Shown piece by piece: positions 12,183 to 22,051 of a stretch of DNA of 64,000 nt. Numbering within the stretch: position 1 is the stretch's first letter; every line of letters starts with the position of its first letter. The stretch lies in the NCBI GenBank assembly GCA_007922305.1, contig ML677341.1:68134663-68198662 (forward strand), in the 5' to 3' direction. The notes beneath the pieces are model-generated. The model made no database searches. It was not told the origin of the DNA and was given only the letters and a program-made list of their open reading frames with translations. The translations under genes and the position numbers were made by a program. This DNA comes from Dermatemys mawii (lineage: Eukaryota; Chordata; Testudines; Dermatemydidae).

Positions 12183-12306
12183 CTATAGAGGAAAAACAAG
12201 GATTCTGTGACTTTGGGCAAATCACTTACACCCAGATCTTCAAAGGTATTTTGGCACCTAATTTCTGTTGATTTCTGTGGCTGTTAGGAGTCTAAATTCC
12301 TTAGAA

Positions 12307-13449
12307 CAGTGGTTCTCAAACTTTTTGTATTGGTGACCCCTTTCGAACACTGAGCTTCTGACCGTGACTCCCTCTAGAAATTAAATACACATTTTTGATA
12401 TTTAATACTATTAAATACTAAATGTAAACCCTATTGCTTAAAATGGATTTAGTTTTCTCACTGCTTTTAAATTGACTAAAACATATTTTTATTGAATTAA
12501 AAATAAGTGCAAAAGTTTATTTTTAAATAGAAAAAGTACCTGTTTAGTTGCAAATGTTGTCACCTTACCAGGGTCAATCATAGGCAAAATGGTGCCTGGA
12601 CAAAATTCTGTTTAGTGCCCTTTGTTTGCAGGTGGCCTGGAATTGGGGGTGGAGCTGGGCTGGAGGAGCTTGGGCCCAGCAGCCCACCACAAGGGATGGA
12701 TCGGGGCCGGCACAGCAGCCCATCGCTGGTGGTCGGAGGTGAGGCCAGCATCCTGCCGCGGGGGAGCCGCCTGCTGCGGGGGTTAGGGCGGGAGCCCGCC
12801 ACTGGCAGTGGGGGTTGGGGCTGGGGCCCACAGCCCGCCAGTGGGGGTCGGGGCATGAGCTGCCCCCAGGATCGCGGCTGGAGCCCGCTGGGGTTGGGGC
12901 AGGAGCCGGCAGCCCACCTCAGGGATCGTGGCTGGAGCCTGCCCCCTGCTGGGCTCGAGTCGCCAGCCCTGGGGATCGCGACTGGAGCCGCAGCCCCCCG
13001 CTGGGGTCGGGTCGCCAGCCCTGGGGATCGCGACTGGAGCCCGCCGCCCGCTGGGGTCGAGGCTTGGGCCAGCAGCCCACCAGTGGGTCTGGGCAAGAGC
13101 CGGCAGCCCTCTCCAGGCTTCGTGGCTGCAGCCGCAGCCTCCTGCAGGGGCTGAGTCGCCAGCCTTGGGGATCGCGGCTGGAGCCGCAGCCCGCCGTGTG
13201 GGTCGGGCCTGGAGCCCGCCACCCGCTGGGGTCAGGGATGGGGCCAGCAGCCCACCAGCGGGTCGGGGCAGGAGCCAGCAGCCAGCAGGGATCGCAGTTG
13301 AAGCCAGCAGCTCGCCGCAGGGGCCGGGTTGCCTGCAGCAGAGATTGGGCACAAGCCAACAGCCAATTGCTAGGGTCGGGGCTCGCAACCCCCACATAAG
13401 CGGGCTGCGACCCCCTGAGGGGTCGCAAGCCCCACTTTGAGAACCAATG
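12307..13449. mobile_element. G+C-rich hAT-like non-autonomous element
   Basis: The ends are cagtggttctcaaactttt and its inverse near 13436-13449 (tttgagaaccaatg), flanked by ccttagaa (12299-12306) and ccttagag (13450-13457), an 8-bp TSD with one mismatch. The left 300 bp are A+T-rich; the right two thirds are a G+C-rich degenerate minisatellite. No transposase remains. Long open frames of up to 214 codons occur on both strands in several phases because the repeat unit lacks stops; they are low-complexity Pro/Ala/Gly/Arg strings and not genes. Confidence 0.85.
12780..13400. repeat. degenerate G+C-rich minisatellite
   Basis: The words 'ggggatcgcgactggagcc', 'cgccagccctgggg' and 'agcccgc..ctggggtcggg' recur in order roughly every 50-65 bp, with copies differing by substitutions and small indels. 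It lies inside the hAT-like element of 12307-13449 and probably expanded there. It is CpG-rich compared with its surroundings. Confidence 0.8.
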
Positions 13450-13721
13450 CCTTAGAGGATGTGGGCCTTAATCTTTCTGTTCTTCAGTTTCCAATTTGTA
13501 AAGTGGGGATGATTCTTACCTACTTCACATAGGTGGTGTGAGGATAAAGCAATCACGGATTGTGAGATTCCCAGATAAGTATATTGGTGATAGGTACGTT
13601 CCCAGTATCTGTGACAATAGGAATTCATAGAAAAATTGCACCATAGAGATTTTTAACGTTCAGAAAAATCAACTGTAAGAAGTCTTAATAGCGTTTAATG
13701 TTGGAATATTTGTTTAGCAAT

Positions 13722-13980
13722 TAGGGCCAGCTCCAGGCACCAGCCTAGCAAGCAGATGTCTGGGGCGGCAAACGGCAGGGGGCGGCATTCCGGGCACTGT
13801 TGGGGTGGCACTCAGGCAGCCTTTGGCAGCATGCCTGCAGCAGCTCTGACACTCTTTCCTCTTTGGTGGAGCTGCCACAGGCGTGCCGCCAAAAGCCGCT
13901 CTTCCCTCTTTGGCGGCAGCTCCACTCTTCCCTCTTTGGCGGAGCTGTTTGAGGTGGTAAAAAAGGTAGAGCCAACCCTG
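13722..13980. mobile_element. hAT-type MITE with perfect 8-bp TSD
   Basis: Termini are tagggccagctcc and the inverse of cagggttggctc, flanked by ttagcaat on both sides (13714-13721 and 13981-13988). The exact 8-bp duplication supports hAT. The 259-bp interior is G+C-rich ('ggcggcaaacggcagggggc') and non-coding; open frames through it are incidental. Confidence 0.85.
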
Positions 13981-14248
13981 TTAGCAATAGTATTGTTGGA
14001 ATTTAACCAGTTACAAAAGCTGTTTGTTAACATTAATTCCAAGAATGTATACATCTGTTACATGTCTACCTTGAAAGTGAATATCACCTAACTTTTAATG
14101 GAGCTAAATTTAAAGACACTTGAGGATATTTGTTGGAATTATTGTCAAACTATAAAGCTTTTTGTAGTGAACACTGAAAGTTAGAACAAAACACTCACAA
14201 TTCATAAATACGTTCAAACCATAAATAAATGTCAAATGTGTATCAAGC

Positions 14249-15197
14249 AGTTTTGTTGAACATCTTTATTAATGATCTGGATGATGGGATTAATTGCACC
14301 CTCAGCAGGTTTGTAGATGGCACTAATATGGTGGGAGAGGCAGATACGCTGGAGGGTAGGGATAGGATCCAGAGTGACCTAGACAAATTGGAGGATTGGG
14401 CCAAAATAAATCTGATGAGGTTCATCATGGACAAGTGCAGAGTCCTGTATTTAGGAAGGAAGAATCCCATGCACCACTACAGGCTGGGGACTGACTGGCT
14501 AAGTAGCAGTTCTGCAGAAAAGGACCTGGGGATTATAGTGGACGAGAAGCAGGATATGAGTTAGCAGTGTGCCCTTGTTGCCAAGAAGACCAATGGCATA
14601 TTGGGCTGCATTAGTAGGAGCTTTGCCAGCAGATCGAGGGAAGTGATTATTCCCCTCTATTTGGCACTGGTGAGGCCATACCTCGAGTACTGTGTCCAGT
14701 TTTGGGCCCCCACTACAGAAGGGATGTGGACAAATTGGAGAGAGTCCAGTGGAGGGCAACAGAAATGATTAGGGGGCTGGGGCACATGACTTACAAGGAG
14801 AGGCTGAGGGAACTGGGATTATTTAGTCTGCAGAAGAGAAGAGTGAGGGGGGTTTTGATAGCAACCTTCACCTACCTGAAAGGGGAGTTCCAAAGAGGAT
14901 GGAGCTAGGCTGTTCTCAGTGGTGGCAGATGACAGAACAAGATGCAGTCGTCTCAAATTACAGTGGGGGAGGTCTAGGTTGGATATTAGGAAACACTATT
15001 TTACTAGGAGGGTGGTGGGAACACTGAAATGGGTTACCTAGGGAGTGGTGGAATCTCCATTCTTAGAGGTTTTTAAGGCCCAGCTTGACAAAGCCCGGGC
15101 TGGGATGATTTAGTTGGTGATGGTCCTGTTTTGAGCAGGGGATTGGATTAGATGACCTCCTGAGGTCTCTTCCAACCCTAATGTTCTATGATTCTAT
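14249..15197 (+). pseudogene. CR1 LINE, 3' half with reverse transcriptase end and tail
   Basis: The forward frame from 14264 reads 'FINDLDDGI...SRFVDGTNM', the palm segment where active CR1 has 'FADDTK'; here it is VDG, so a catalytic aspartate is lost. Then 'WAKINLMRF', 'CRVLYLGRKNPMHHYRLG' and 'AEKDLGIIVDEK' follow in CR1 order, then a stop at 14562. The C-terminal part resumes near 14702 ('[18 protein letters not shown]'). The 3' UTR ends in gattctat-type repeats (15183-15197). It is 5'-truncated, as is usual for LINE insertions. Confidence 0.9.
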
Positions 15198-16867
15198 AAG
15201 TGCTTTGACTGCATATTATTTCAATGCTAATAAGACAATAATATTCTTAGCGTGAGGTGATTATTTAGTTCAATACTACAGCCGGGTTATTTACTCAAAA
15301 ACCAAAAAATAAAGTGACAGATTGTATATTGCTGTCTTTATGTATGTCCCATGCAAATAAACTTAATTCTGGAATTAAAGTTGTTGGACTGCATGTCTCC
15401 CCAACCTAGATTGTTTGTTTAAAGAGTCAGGAAACCAGAAATTTAGTCATTCCGTACACTATTTACACTGTTTGTCTGTTCCCTTTTTCCATATAAAGGT
15501 GAAGAGACGTAGTTTACATACTTTAAGGCCATGTTCAGAAATCTGACTAATGCTAGTATCTGAGTATTGCCGTTGATCTTCAGCTATTCTTTGTGTGTCT
15601 TTGATAAGGAGTTTGTTTGATAAAACTACATTTATTTGACAGAACAGTACATTTATTAAATTTCACTTTATTATACTAATACATTTCATATTAAAATTTA
15701 TTAATGTTATACTGTTAGAGAGACTTTGAAAATGTATTTTTTTTATTGGCCCTTAAATACTTAGCACATCAGCAGAAAAGCACTAAACAATCATGACAAG
15801 AAGGTATGTGTAATCTGCAGTGTTGACATTTTGGAGAACCATATTATTACCTTATAAACTAAAAATTGTTAAATTGAGGACATCATATTAATTAGCGCTG
15901 TTTTGTCATTCTCCGTATTTATTGTGAAACAATTTTTTAGCTATGAAAAAACAAAATAAAAGTTGGCTGTGGACAAGTAGTCAGGGCAGATTCTGCCACA
16001 GATCTGCACCAGATGTCTGTGGATTTTTGTTGTAAATTATGAGTGAGGCATTTAACATTGTCTCCATTTTTCAAATAATCCGTGTGAATTCATCTGTCTT
16101 CCACAGCATCTGCCTCTTATATTCCAAATCTAAAGTTCGTGCTATTAGATCTTTATTAGGGACTATTTGAGGATTAAATTTCTTTGATGCATGCTATGCT
16201 ATGTTAGTATATTGGAAATAAGCACAGTTAAGACAGAGAGAAATTCAGTATCTGCAGTATCACAGCTCTGACATAGTAACATCGACCAGTTCTTTGTTTA
16301 TCTCAGAGATGACCAAGCTAGGAAAACTTTTAAACCTGATCTTTGTGGATGAAGATGTCTTACTTTTCATTCCAGGACAGAAAAATATCTAAAAGTAGTA
16401 AAAATATATTGTCTCATGCCTGCAAACTGCTCAATCCAGTACATCAAGCTGAAGGAAAGTTCTTTAATGAGTTATTTCTTCATTTGGAGGTATATGAGAG
16501 GCTGGTGGTTTAGTGCAGATAGCTAGATGCCACACTTTTTGGTATCCAGTGACATCTGCGAGAGAGCAGTACAGTCTTGGGTACCTGAATCCAAAAGCCA
16601 TATTCAAGGATCTGTTCAACATCCTATCAGACCATGTTTTGTATTGTGCTTCTCTTTAAATTCCTCTTCATCCTAAATGTTTGATTTATGAAAAAAAGTA
16701 GATAGTGCTCAAAATTGGGGTGCAGGTTAGTGGTTATGCAAGTCTTTTTCACCACTGCCAGTCTAAAAAGAATTGGAGAGGGGGAAATGGGAGGGAAGGG
16801 TATACTATCACTTTTGTGTTTGTTGTAATTTTTCTATAATTTGAAAACTGGCTAAGTACTATTGTTA
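15198..16867. other. unique A+T-rich DNA, no gene seen
   Basis: No repeat termini, family-like frames or splice-flanked exons were recognised. Confidence 0.55.
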
Positions 16868-17997
16868 CCATCTGTAGACAGGTGCCATTCCCAGAGCACC
16901 CCTTTGTGGCCTGAGAGAGTCTTGCAGGACTCAGTTTCCCTTGGCATCCCAAAAATAATTGTTACACCCAGAGTCTTTAAAATAACAGACTCCATGAGAG
17001 GGAGCATAACTTATTAAGCACTGACCAGCTTTCAAAAGTACCCCCTTTAGTTCAGGGTTTTACAGCCCTTTAAAGTCTTGGCCTCCCTGTCCTACAAACT
17101 CTTCTCCTCTTAAATACAGGTGTTTTCACACCCTTACTGGGGTCTGTGTTTCATTATCCTGGCTTGTAGAGTCTCCCTCTAAGGTTCTCAGGGTTGCACA
17201 GCTTTCCTTTTTGGGGATGTGTGCTTTTGCTTTTTCTCCCAGCATCTGTCTCACCCCACCCCTTTATTGGTCTTGAAACCATTTTTTGAGTCATCCACTT
17301 ATTTACTAATCAGACTATTGATATTTCATAGATGAATCTAATAACCCCAAACACTGCAATCTGCACTGGCTGGAAGAGAAGCGAGTCTTGCCCATCTACT
17401 GTCCTGGTTCCTGGTCCCAGGACCTTTACAGGAACAATGGTCAGGGATGGCCCTATACCTTCACTCTCCCAGACTTAACTGCTTCCTGGAACCAAATGCC
17501 TCTCCCAGAGACTGCTTCAGTTACTTCCCTGGGCAAATGGAATGGGGTAACTATCTCTTCTGGCTTTCAGGGGCCAGTACCCTATTACACCATAGCAAAA
17601 GGCATAATTCTTATCCAAGGATGTTGAAGCCCCTGTCATCTGACCCCACTTCCTGGCAGAAGCACTGGGCAGGAGGGCCAGGCAAGCCCCCGTGTCCCAG
17701 CTCCATTTTCCCAGCAGGAGTGTGAGGGGGAGGCAGAGAAGCATTGCAGATGGAAGGGGTGGGGAGGCCCTCCTTTGCTTTGGCCCATAGCCCCTCAAAA
17801 CTATAATCTGCCTCTGTGGTCATGTGACCTGGTATAGCAGGAATGAAATTTAATATCCTATCCATAGGCATACTCTGCAGGGGTCCTTGATGACCTGTGA
17901 AAACAATATTTTCTGTAGCCGTAATAGTCAATTTTGTTGACTTGGTCTGGTACAGTCCCCGAAAAACTCACACATGGGATATGATGGTAAGTCCCTC
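16868..17997 (-). mobile_element. possible ERV-type LTR, reverse orientation
   Basis: On the reverse strand, sequence near 17975 reads 'tgtgagtttttcggggactg' and continues 'taccagaccaagtcaac', which I recall as the start of a turtle LTR family. The other end around 16870-16950 ('ggactcagtttcccttggc' on the plus strand) would be the 3' side. I found no TSD and no viral protein frame. A Harbinger-type MITE is inserted at its edge (17998). The identification relies on memory of the repeat and is tentative. Confidence 0.35.
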
Positions 17998-18000
17998 TTA

Positions 18001-18276
18001 GGGCTTGTCTTCACTAGAGCGGGGAGAGATCGATCTTATGGCGATCGATTTATTGCGTCTCATCAAGACACGATAAATCGATTGCCAGCGGTGCCCCCAT
18101 CGACTCCGTAATTCCAGCTCGCCAAAAGGCACAAGCTGGAGTCGACGGGGGAGTGCACCGCCGCCATGAGGACGGCAGGTAAGTTGGCTGTAGATACGCC
18201 GATTTCAGCTAAGTTAATAATGTAGCTGAAATCGGCGTATCTACAGTTGATCCCCCGCCCTAGTGAGGACCAGCCC
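18001..18276. mobile_element. PIF/Harbinger-type MITE with internal hairpins
   Basis: Terminal inverted repeats of about 24 bp (gggcttgtcttcactagagc against gggctggtcctcactagggc) are flanked by TTA at 17998-18000 and 18277-18279. Inside is a perfect 24-bp inverted repeat, arms 18188-18211 and 18223-18246 with an 11-base loop, plus a second imperfect hairpin around 18105-18165. It has no coding capacity. A related copy lies at 50834-51125. Confidence 0.85.
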
Positions 18277-18279
18277 TTA

Positions 18280-18737
18280 CAGGTTTAATAGACCCATAGG
18301 TAATAAAATCCTCAATTCCTTACCCAATGGCTTGAGAACTCAGTGCAGAGAATAGGAGTCTCCCAGACAGTTTCCCTTTTTAACTAAAAGATGGTGTTCA
18401 GGTTCAGAGCTGAATCCAGACTCAGCACAAGAGGAGTGACAATCTCTATTGCAGGCAACCTCTTCATGCAGGAATCGGGCTGCTTCTGTTTCTGAGATTT
18501 CCTCTCCCCATAAAGGGATGTAGTAATCAAGTGCAGATTACAACAGCTGTCCTAAAAATTGTAACTCTTACTCTCTTAATCTCCTATGCTAGAGCTCAGA
18601 TTCAGTCAGAGCAGAAGGGCAACCCTGAACTAGCAGTAGGAGCAGTTCTTGCCCTGTGGTAAGAGATTTCTCTTGGGAGCTGAAGGGCTAATTTAGCCTG
18701 TGATGATAGGGGGAGTTTTCCTAGTAAAACTCTATAA
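18280..18737. other. no gene or repeat recognised
   Basis: Nothing assignable. A 61-codon reverse-strand frame here matches no family. Confidence 0.5.
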
Positions 18738-19850
18738 ACTACTCCTGAGGGAATTCTGCACCAACAAATTACAAATTCTGCACACAATATTTTAAAATTC
18801 TACAAAGTTCTGCAAATTTTATTTGTCAATAAATAAATGTGGCTCCAGCATGACAGAGGGGGGCACAGGCCACTGGCTGCGTTGAGGGACTGGGCACTGG
18901 CTGCGTTGAGGGACTGTACAGGGACTCGGCAGTGAGGCTGCACCTGATCCTGACACAGTTTAAGAGCTGGGCTTGTCCCCCCAAAAAACACCCCAGGGCC
19001 CTGCCTGTCTGGGCCTGGTGCACCAGGCGTAGGTGGGCAGGCTCAGCCCAGCTGGATCCAAGTGTGGAGGAGCTTAGTGTGGGTGGATCCAGATGGGGAA
19101 TGAGAGGTTTCTGTGTGGGGCAGCCTGGGTGCAGGCAGCTCAGTGTGAGATCTGGATGCACAGAGACTGGTGATGAGGTTCTGGATGCAGAAGCAATGGG
19201 ACTCTGCAGGGGATCCAGGTGAAGGTGGTTAGGGCTCAGCAAGGGAGATAGGACTTTGTAGTGGGTATGGGTGTGGGGGGCCTGGGTGCCAGGGAGTGGG
19301 GTTTGATGGGGTGGGGGTCCAGGTGCAGCTGGTTGGTGATCAGTGGGATGAGTGTGTGGGGCTTGTCGAAGAGGTCCAGATGTAGCAGGACAGGATTTGT
19401 CAGGGTGGAGGTTCGCTGGGCCTGCTTAGTGGGAGAGCCCCAGCTGTTGCGGAGAGGATGCTGTATGCTGGGCTCCTGCTTCCCCACACGATTCCCCTAT
19501 CCCCTTTTCCTCTCCAACCCCTTCTCCTTACTTCCACTTTGCTCTCCCCCTGCCCTGTTCCAGCCCTCCTTCCTTGCACACTGCCTCTTCTCCCCCACCG
19601 CTGGCACTTACTGCTGCACAGAACACAAGAAGGCTCCCAGCACACAGAAGGGGAACACGACTGACACTAGAGCCCAGGAGGCGGTGTTCAGCTGCAGAGA
19701 CAGCGGAGTCCAGACGCAGCATCATTTAGCTGGGCAGCTCTGCGCTTGCAGAAATGGGAGGGGGCAGGTAACCATGGGTGTCTCCCATGCCTCACCTCTG
19801 TTTGGGGAGTAATTCCCCCTCTTCCTTTTCAGTGGCTCGCTCCAGACTCC
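18738..19850. repeat. interspersed repeat with G+C-rich minisatellite body
   Basis: It starts with 'actcctgagggaattctgca', a word I associate with a common turtle repeat, followed by an A+T-rich 'ttctgcaaattttatttgtc' segment. From about 18840 to 19470 there are loosely repeated G+C-rich words ('ggatccaggtg', 'gtgtggggggcctgggtg'). Open frames of 96-183 codons on both strands here are low-complexity by-products. The class and right-hand limit are unknown. Confidence 0.4.
18871..18918. repeat. 24-bp tandem duplication
   Basis: The unit cactggctgcgttgagggac plus four bases occurs twice in direct succession and differs only at its last bases. It lies inside the G+C-rich repeat. Confidence 0.9.
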
Positions 19851-21914
19851 TCCTAAAAATGGCTTCTCCCCTCTCCCAGTAGTGCTAGGGGCAGGCGTCT
19901 CACTGAAGGCTTGTCTTATTGGTCAGTCTAGCTCTACTTTCCTGGTCCTTTTCCTGTCAGTCATTTGACTCTAAGCCACCCTTTCTCTCGGGCCATGTGC
20001 CCCAGGAGTACGCATGCCAATAGCCATCCAGATGTGCCTGCTGTCCTCCCCCAAGCTGATAGAAGAGGCCCATATCGCTGGAAGTGATCTTTCTTCTCTC
20101 CCTCTCAGTTGCATAGCAACTGGGACTCTGAGTCTGCCCTTTGGCCCCCTTCTCCCAGGGATGGTGTAACACTCGCTCTCTCCCTCCACCCCCGTGTTAC
20201 CAGTGGGGAGAGAACCAGGAATCAAGCTGCACTCCAGGGGCTTACACACATTACCAACAGGTTTGCTTCTCTACTCCCAGTGTGCAGATCCAGGCTGAGG
20301 ACGAGCACGTGGCATCCTCCGATTTCTTTCTGAATAGTACCAATGTAGTCCATCCCATGGAGCACATCTTCATTCTGAGATAGACATCTAGGCATTGAAG
20401 AAGCAGATAATATACTACAGAGATTATCCTGTGTAGTCCTTGTTTTCGGGCACATGATATAGAAGTGTGCCTCTTAGTCATCTCTGTCTGTTTTGTTTTT
20501 TCCATACGTTTTTACATGTTGGATACTAGTATTTATGTTGGCCAAGATTTTAGATAGCCTGTTTTTTGCAAGCTCCATGGCTCTTTAGAAATCATTCCCT
20601 CTAAATTTTTTTTTATGTGCCTGTACATTGTACGTTAGTTTCCTACTACTGAGAGTCCTTTGGCTCTGAGTTAGAAGACTGTGTGTATACCTGTAAACTG
20701 GATTGTAACACAGGTAGTAAGATCTGGTTCAAGGACTTTCTTTGCTTTGTAAAGTGCTTTGCATGTTTGACACTGCATAAATAACAATAATTGGCATCCC
20801 AGTACCAATTTGGAACATCTCTCCCCACATTAGGGTAGCTTCAGTGGTTGTGTTTGACATTTCATGGGATTGGTTGGTTAGCCCTAGTTGGCTCTAATTA
20901 GATATTAATTCTAGTTATGATGTTAGCACATTTTGTAGTTTAACTATTGTGGAAGTATCTCCTGAGAATGGACTTTATTCATGCACTGCTGTGGCAGTCC
21001 CAAAAGCTTGTGTCTAGAAAAAATGCTGCTTGCTGCCTTTTACTAAGTGAAGATGTACAGTAATTAGATGCAAAAGCCCACTTTATAGACAAGAATTTTC
21101 TCAATCTTTTTTCTTTTTACTTGGCAAACATGCATATGTTTTGGAAGGAGTAGAAATTACCAAGATTGTTTGTTTCTAAAACAGTCAATTTGAAGTAACA
21201 TTTTGTCATTCTGAGCACTTTTATTAGGCACCCACATGACTGACTGACTGTCAGACTAGCTAATTGATTAGTATAGGTTAACTGGGAAGAGAGTGCAAAC
21301 CATTATTTTCATGTGACTCACAAAACAATAGTTGGTTGCAATTTTTCAAAGATGAAACAGTTAACAATAAAACTTTTTTTCAAAAAATATTTATACCCTG
21401 AAAAACTGTTCTAGTCAAGTTATAAATTTATGATATGTCATATTTGAATCCTGAAATCATGAGTGTCCCCTTCAAAATTCTTAATGAAATATATAGAACA
21501 AGTATTGACAGCATGTATTATACCAAACAGTAAACTGTAATTTTCAGACTAGTTTGAAGAATTAACCTTGCAAATGAATACATTAGCTGAACACTGATTT
21601 GCTTCAATAGTATTTGATTAAGGGCTTTTTCAGATGAATGCCTAATCAAATAATTATATAGCACTATTCTAAAAATTAAAATATTCATTGTATTTTTTTA
21701 AAATTAATTAGGGAAGTTTAGGACAACATGATGTCATGTTTTAAAAAAGCAAACAGGGGATTTCACAAGTAACCCCAGGCCATAGTGTATTAGAAAATTA
21801 GTATTTTGGAAATAATTTATTCAGTCTTATGGGAAGACAATTGCTGCTCATTGATCTATACCTTTTGCTATTCTCTTGTTTTGGCATCTAGTCTATGGGG
21901 AGCAATTTGCCTGT
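19851..21914. other. mostly unique DNA, no gene seen
   Basis: No gene is recognised. Around 20745-20795 the words 'gtaaagtgctttgcatg' and 'ataaataacaataa' resemble the reverse-complement tail of a MIR-like SINE, but the match is too short to call firmly. Confidence 0.5.
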
Positions 21915-21922
21915 CCTGCCAA

Positions 21923-22043
21923 TAGAGTTGCCCATTTTGTTTGTATGTATTCCTGAAGGTTTCAGCACATGACAATCTTTAATTACAGATAAATTTTAAT
22001 TTCCTGGAGACACCAGGACAATGCTGGAAGGTTGGCAATCCTA
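21923..22043. mobile_element. 121-bp hAT-type MITE with perfect TSD
   Basis: The ends tagagttgcc and the inverse of taggattgcc pair, and both flanks read cctgccaa exactly (21915-21922 and 22044-22051). The interior ('ctggagacaccaggacaatg', 'tggaaggttggcaatc') is non-coding. It is a very small passenger element. Confidence 0.85.
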
Positions 22044-22051
22044 CCTGCCAA

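Larger units (their letters stand above)
12229..13467. mobile_element. palindromic MITE with TTA target duplication (interrupted)
   Basis: The left part (12229-12306) begins cacccagatcttcaaagg and continues 'ggcacctaatttctgttgat'. The right part (13450-13467) ends 'cttagaggatgtgggcc', the inverse of the left terminus. Both sides are flanked by TTA (12226-12228 and 13468-13470). A three-base TTA duplication fits the PIF/Harbinger group. It sits inside a MIR-like SINE and is itself split by the hAT-like element at 12307-13449. Confidence 0.65.
12195..13600 (-). mobile_element. MIR-like SINE split by nested insertions
   Basis: The two halves are about 12203-12228 ('ctttgggcaaatcactta') and from 13468 rightwards ('ttcttcagtttccaatttgt', 'aaagtggggatgattctt', 'ggtgtgaggataaa'). 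Joined at the shared TTA they give the reverse complement of the MIR core in order. The 1.2 kb between them is a younger palindromic MITE that contains a still younger hAT-like element. The right limit is approximate. Confidence 0.7.

Noticed and set aside
12578..13440. Long overlapping open frames (169-214 codons) on both strands
   Set aside because: They lie in a G+C-rich minisatellite within a hAT-like element, are open in several phases on both strands, and encode low-complexity Pro/Ala/Gly/Arg sequence.
18826..19812. Frames of 138 and 183 codons on opposite strands
   Set aside because: G+C-rich degenerate repeat; no recognisable domain, and both strands are equally open.
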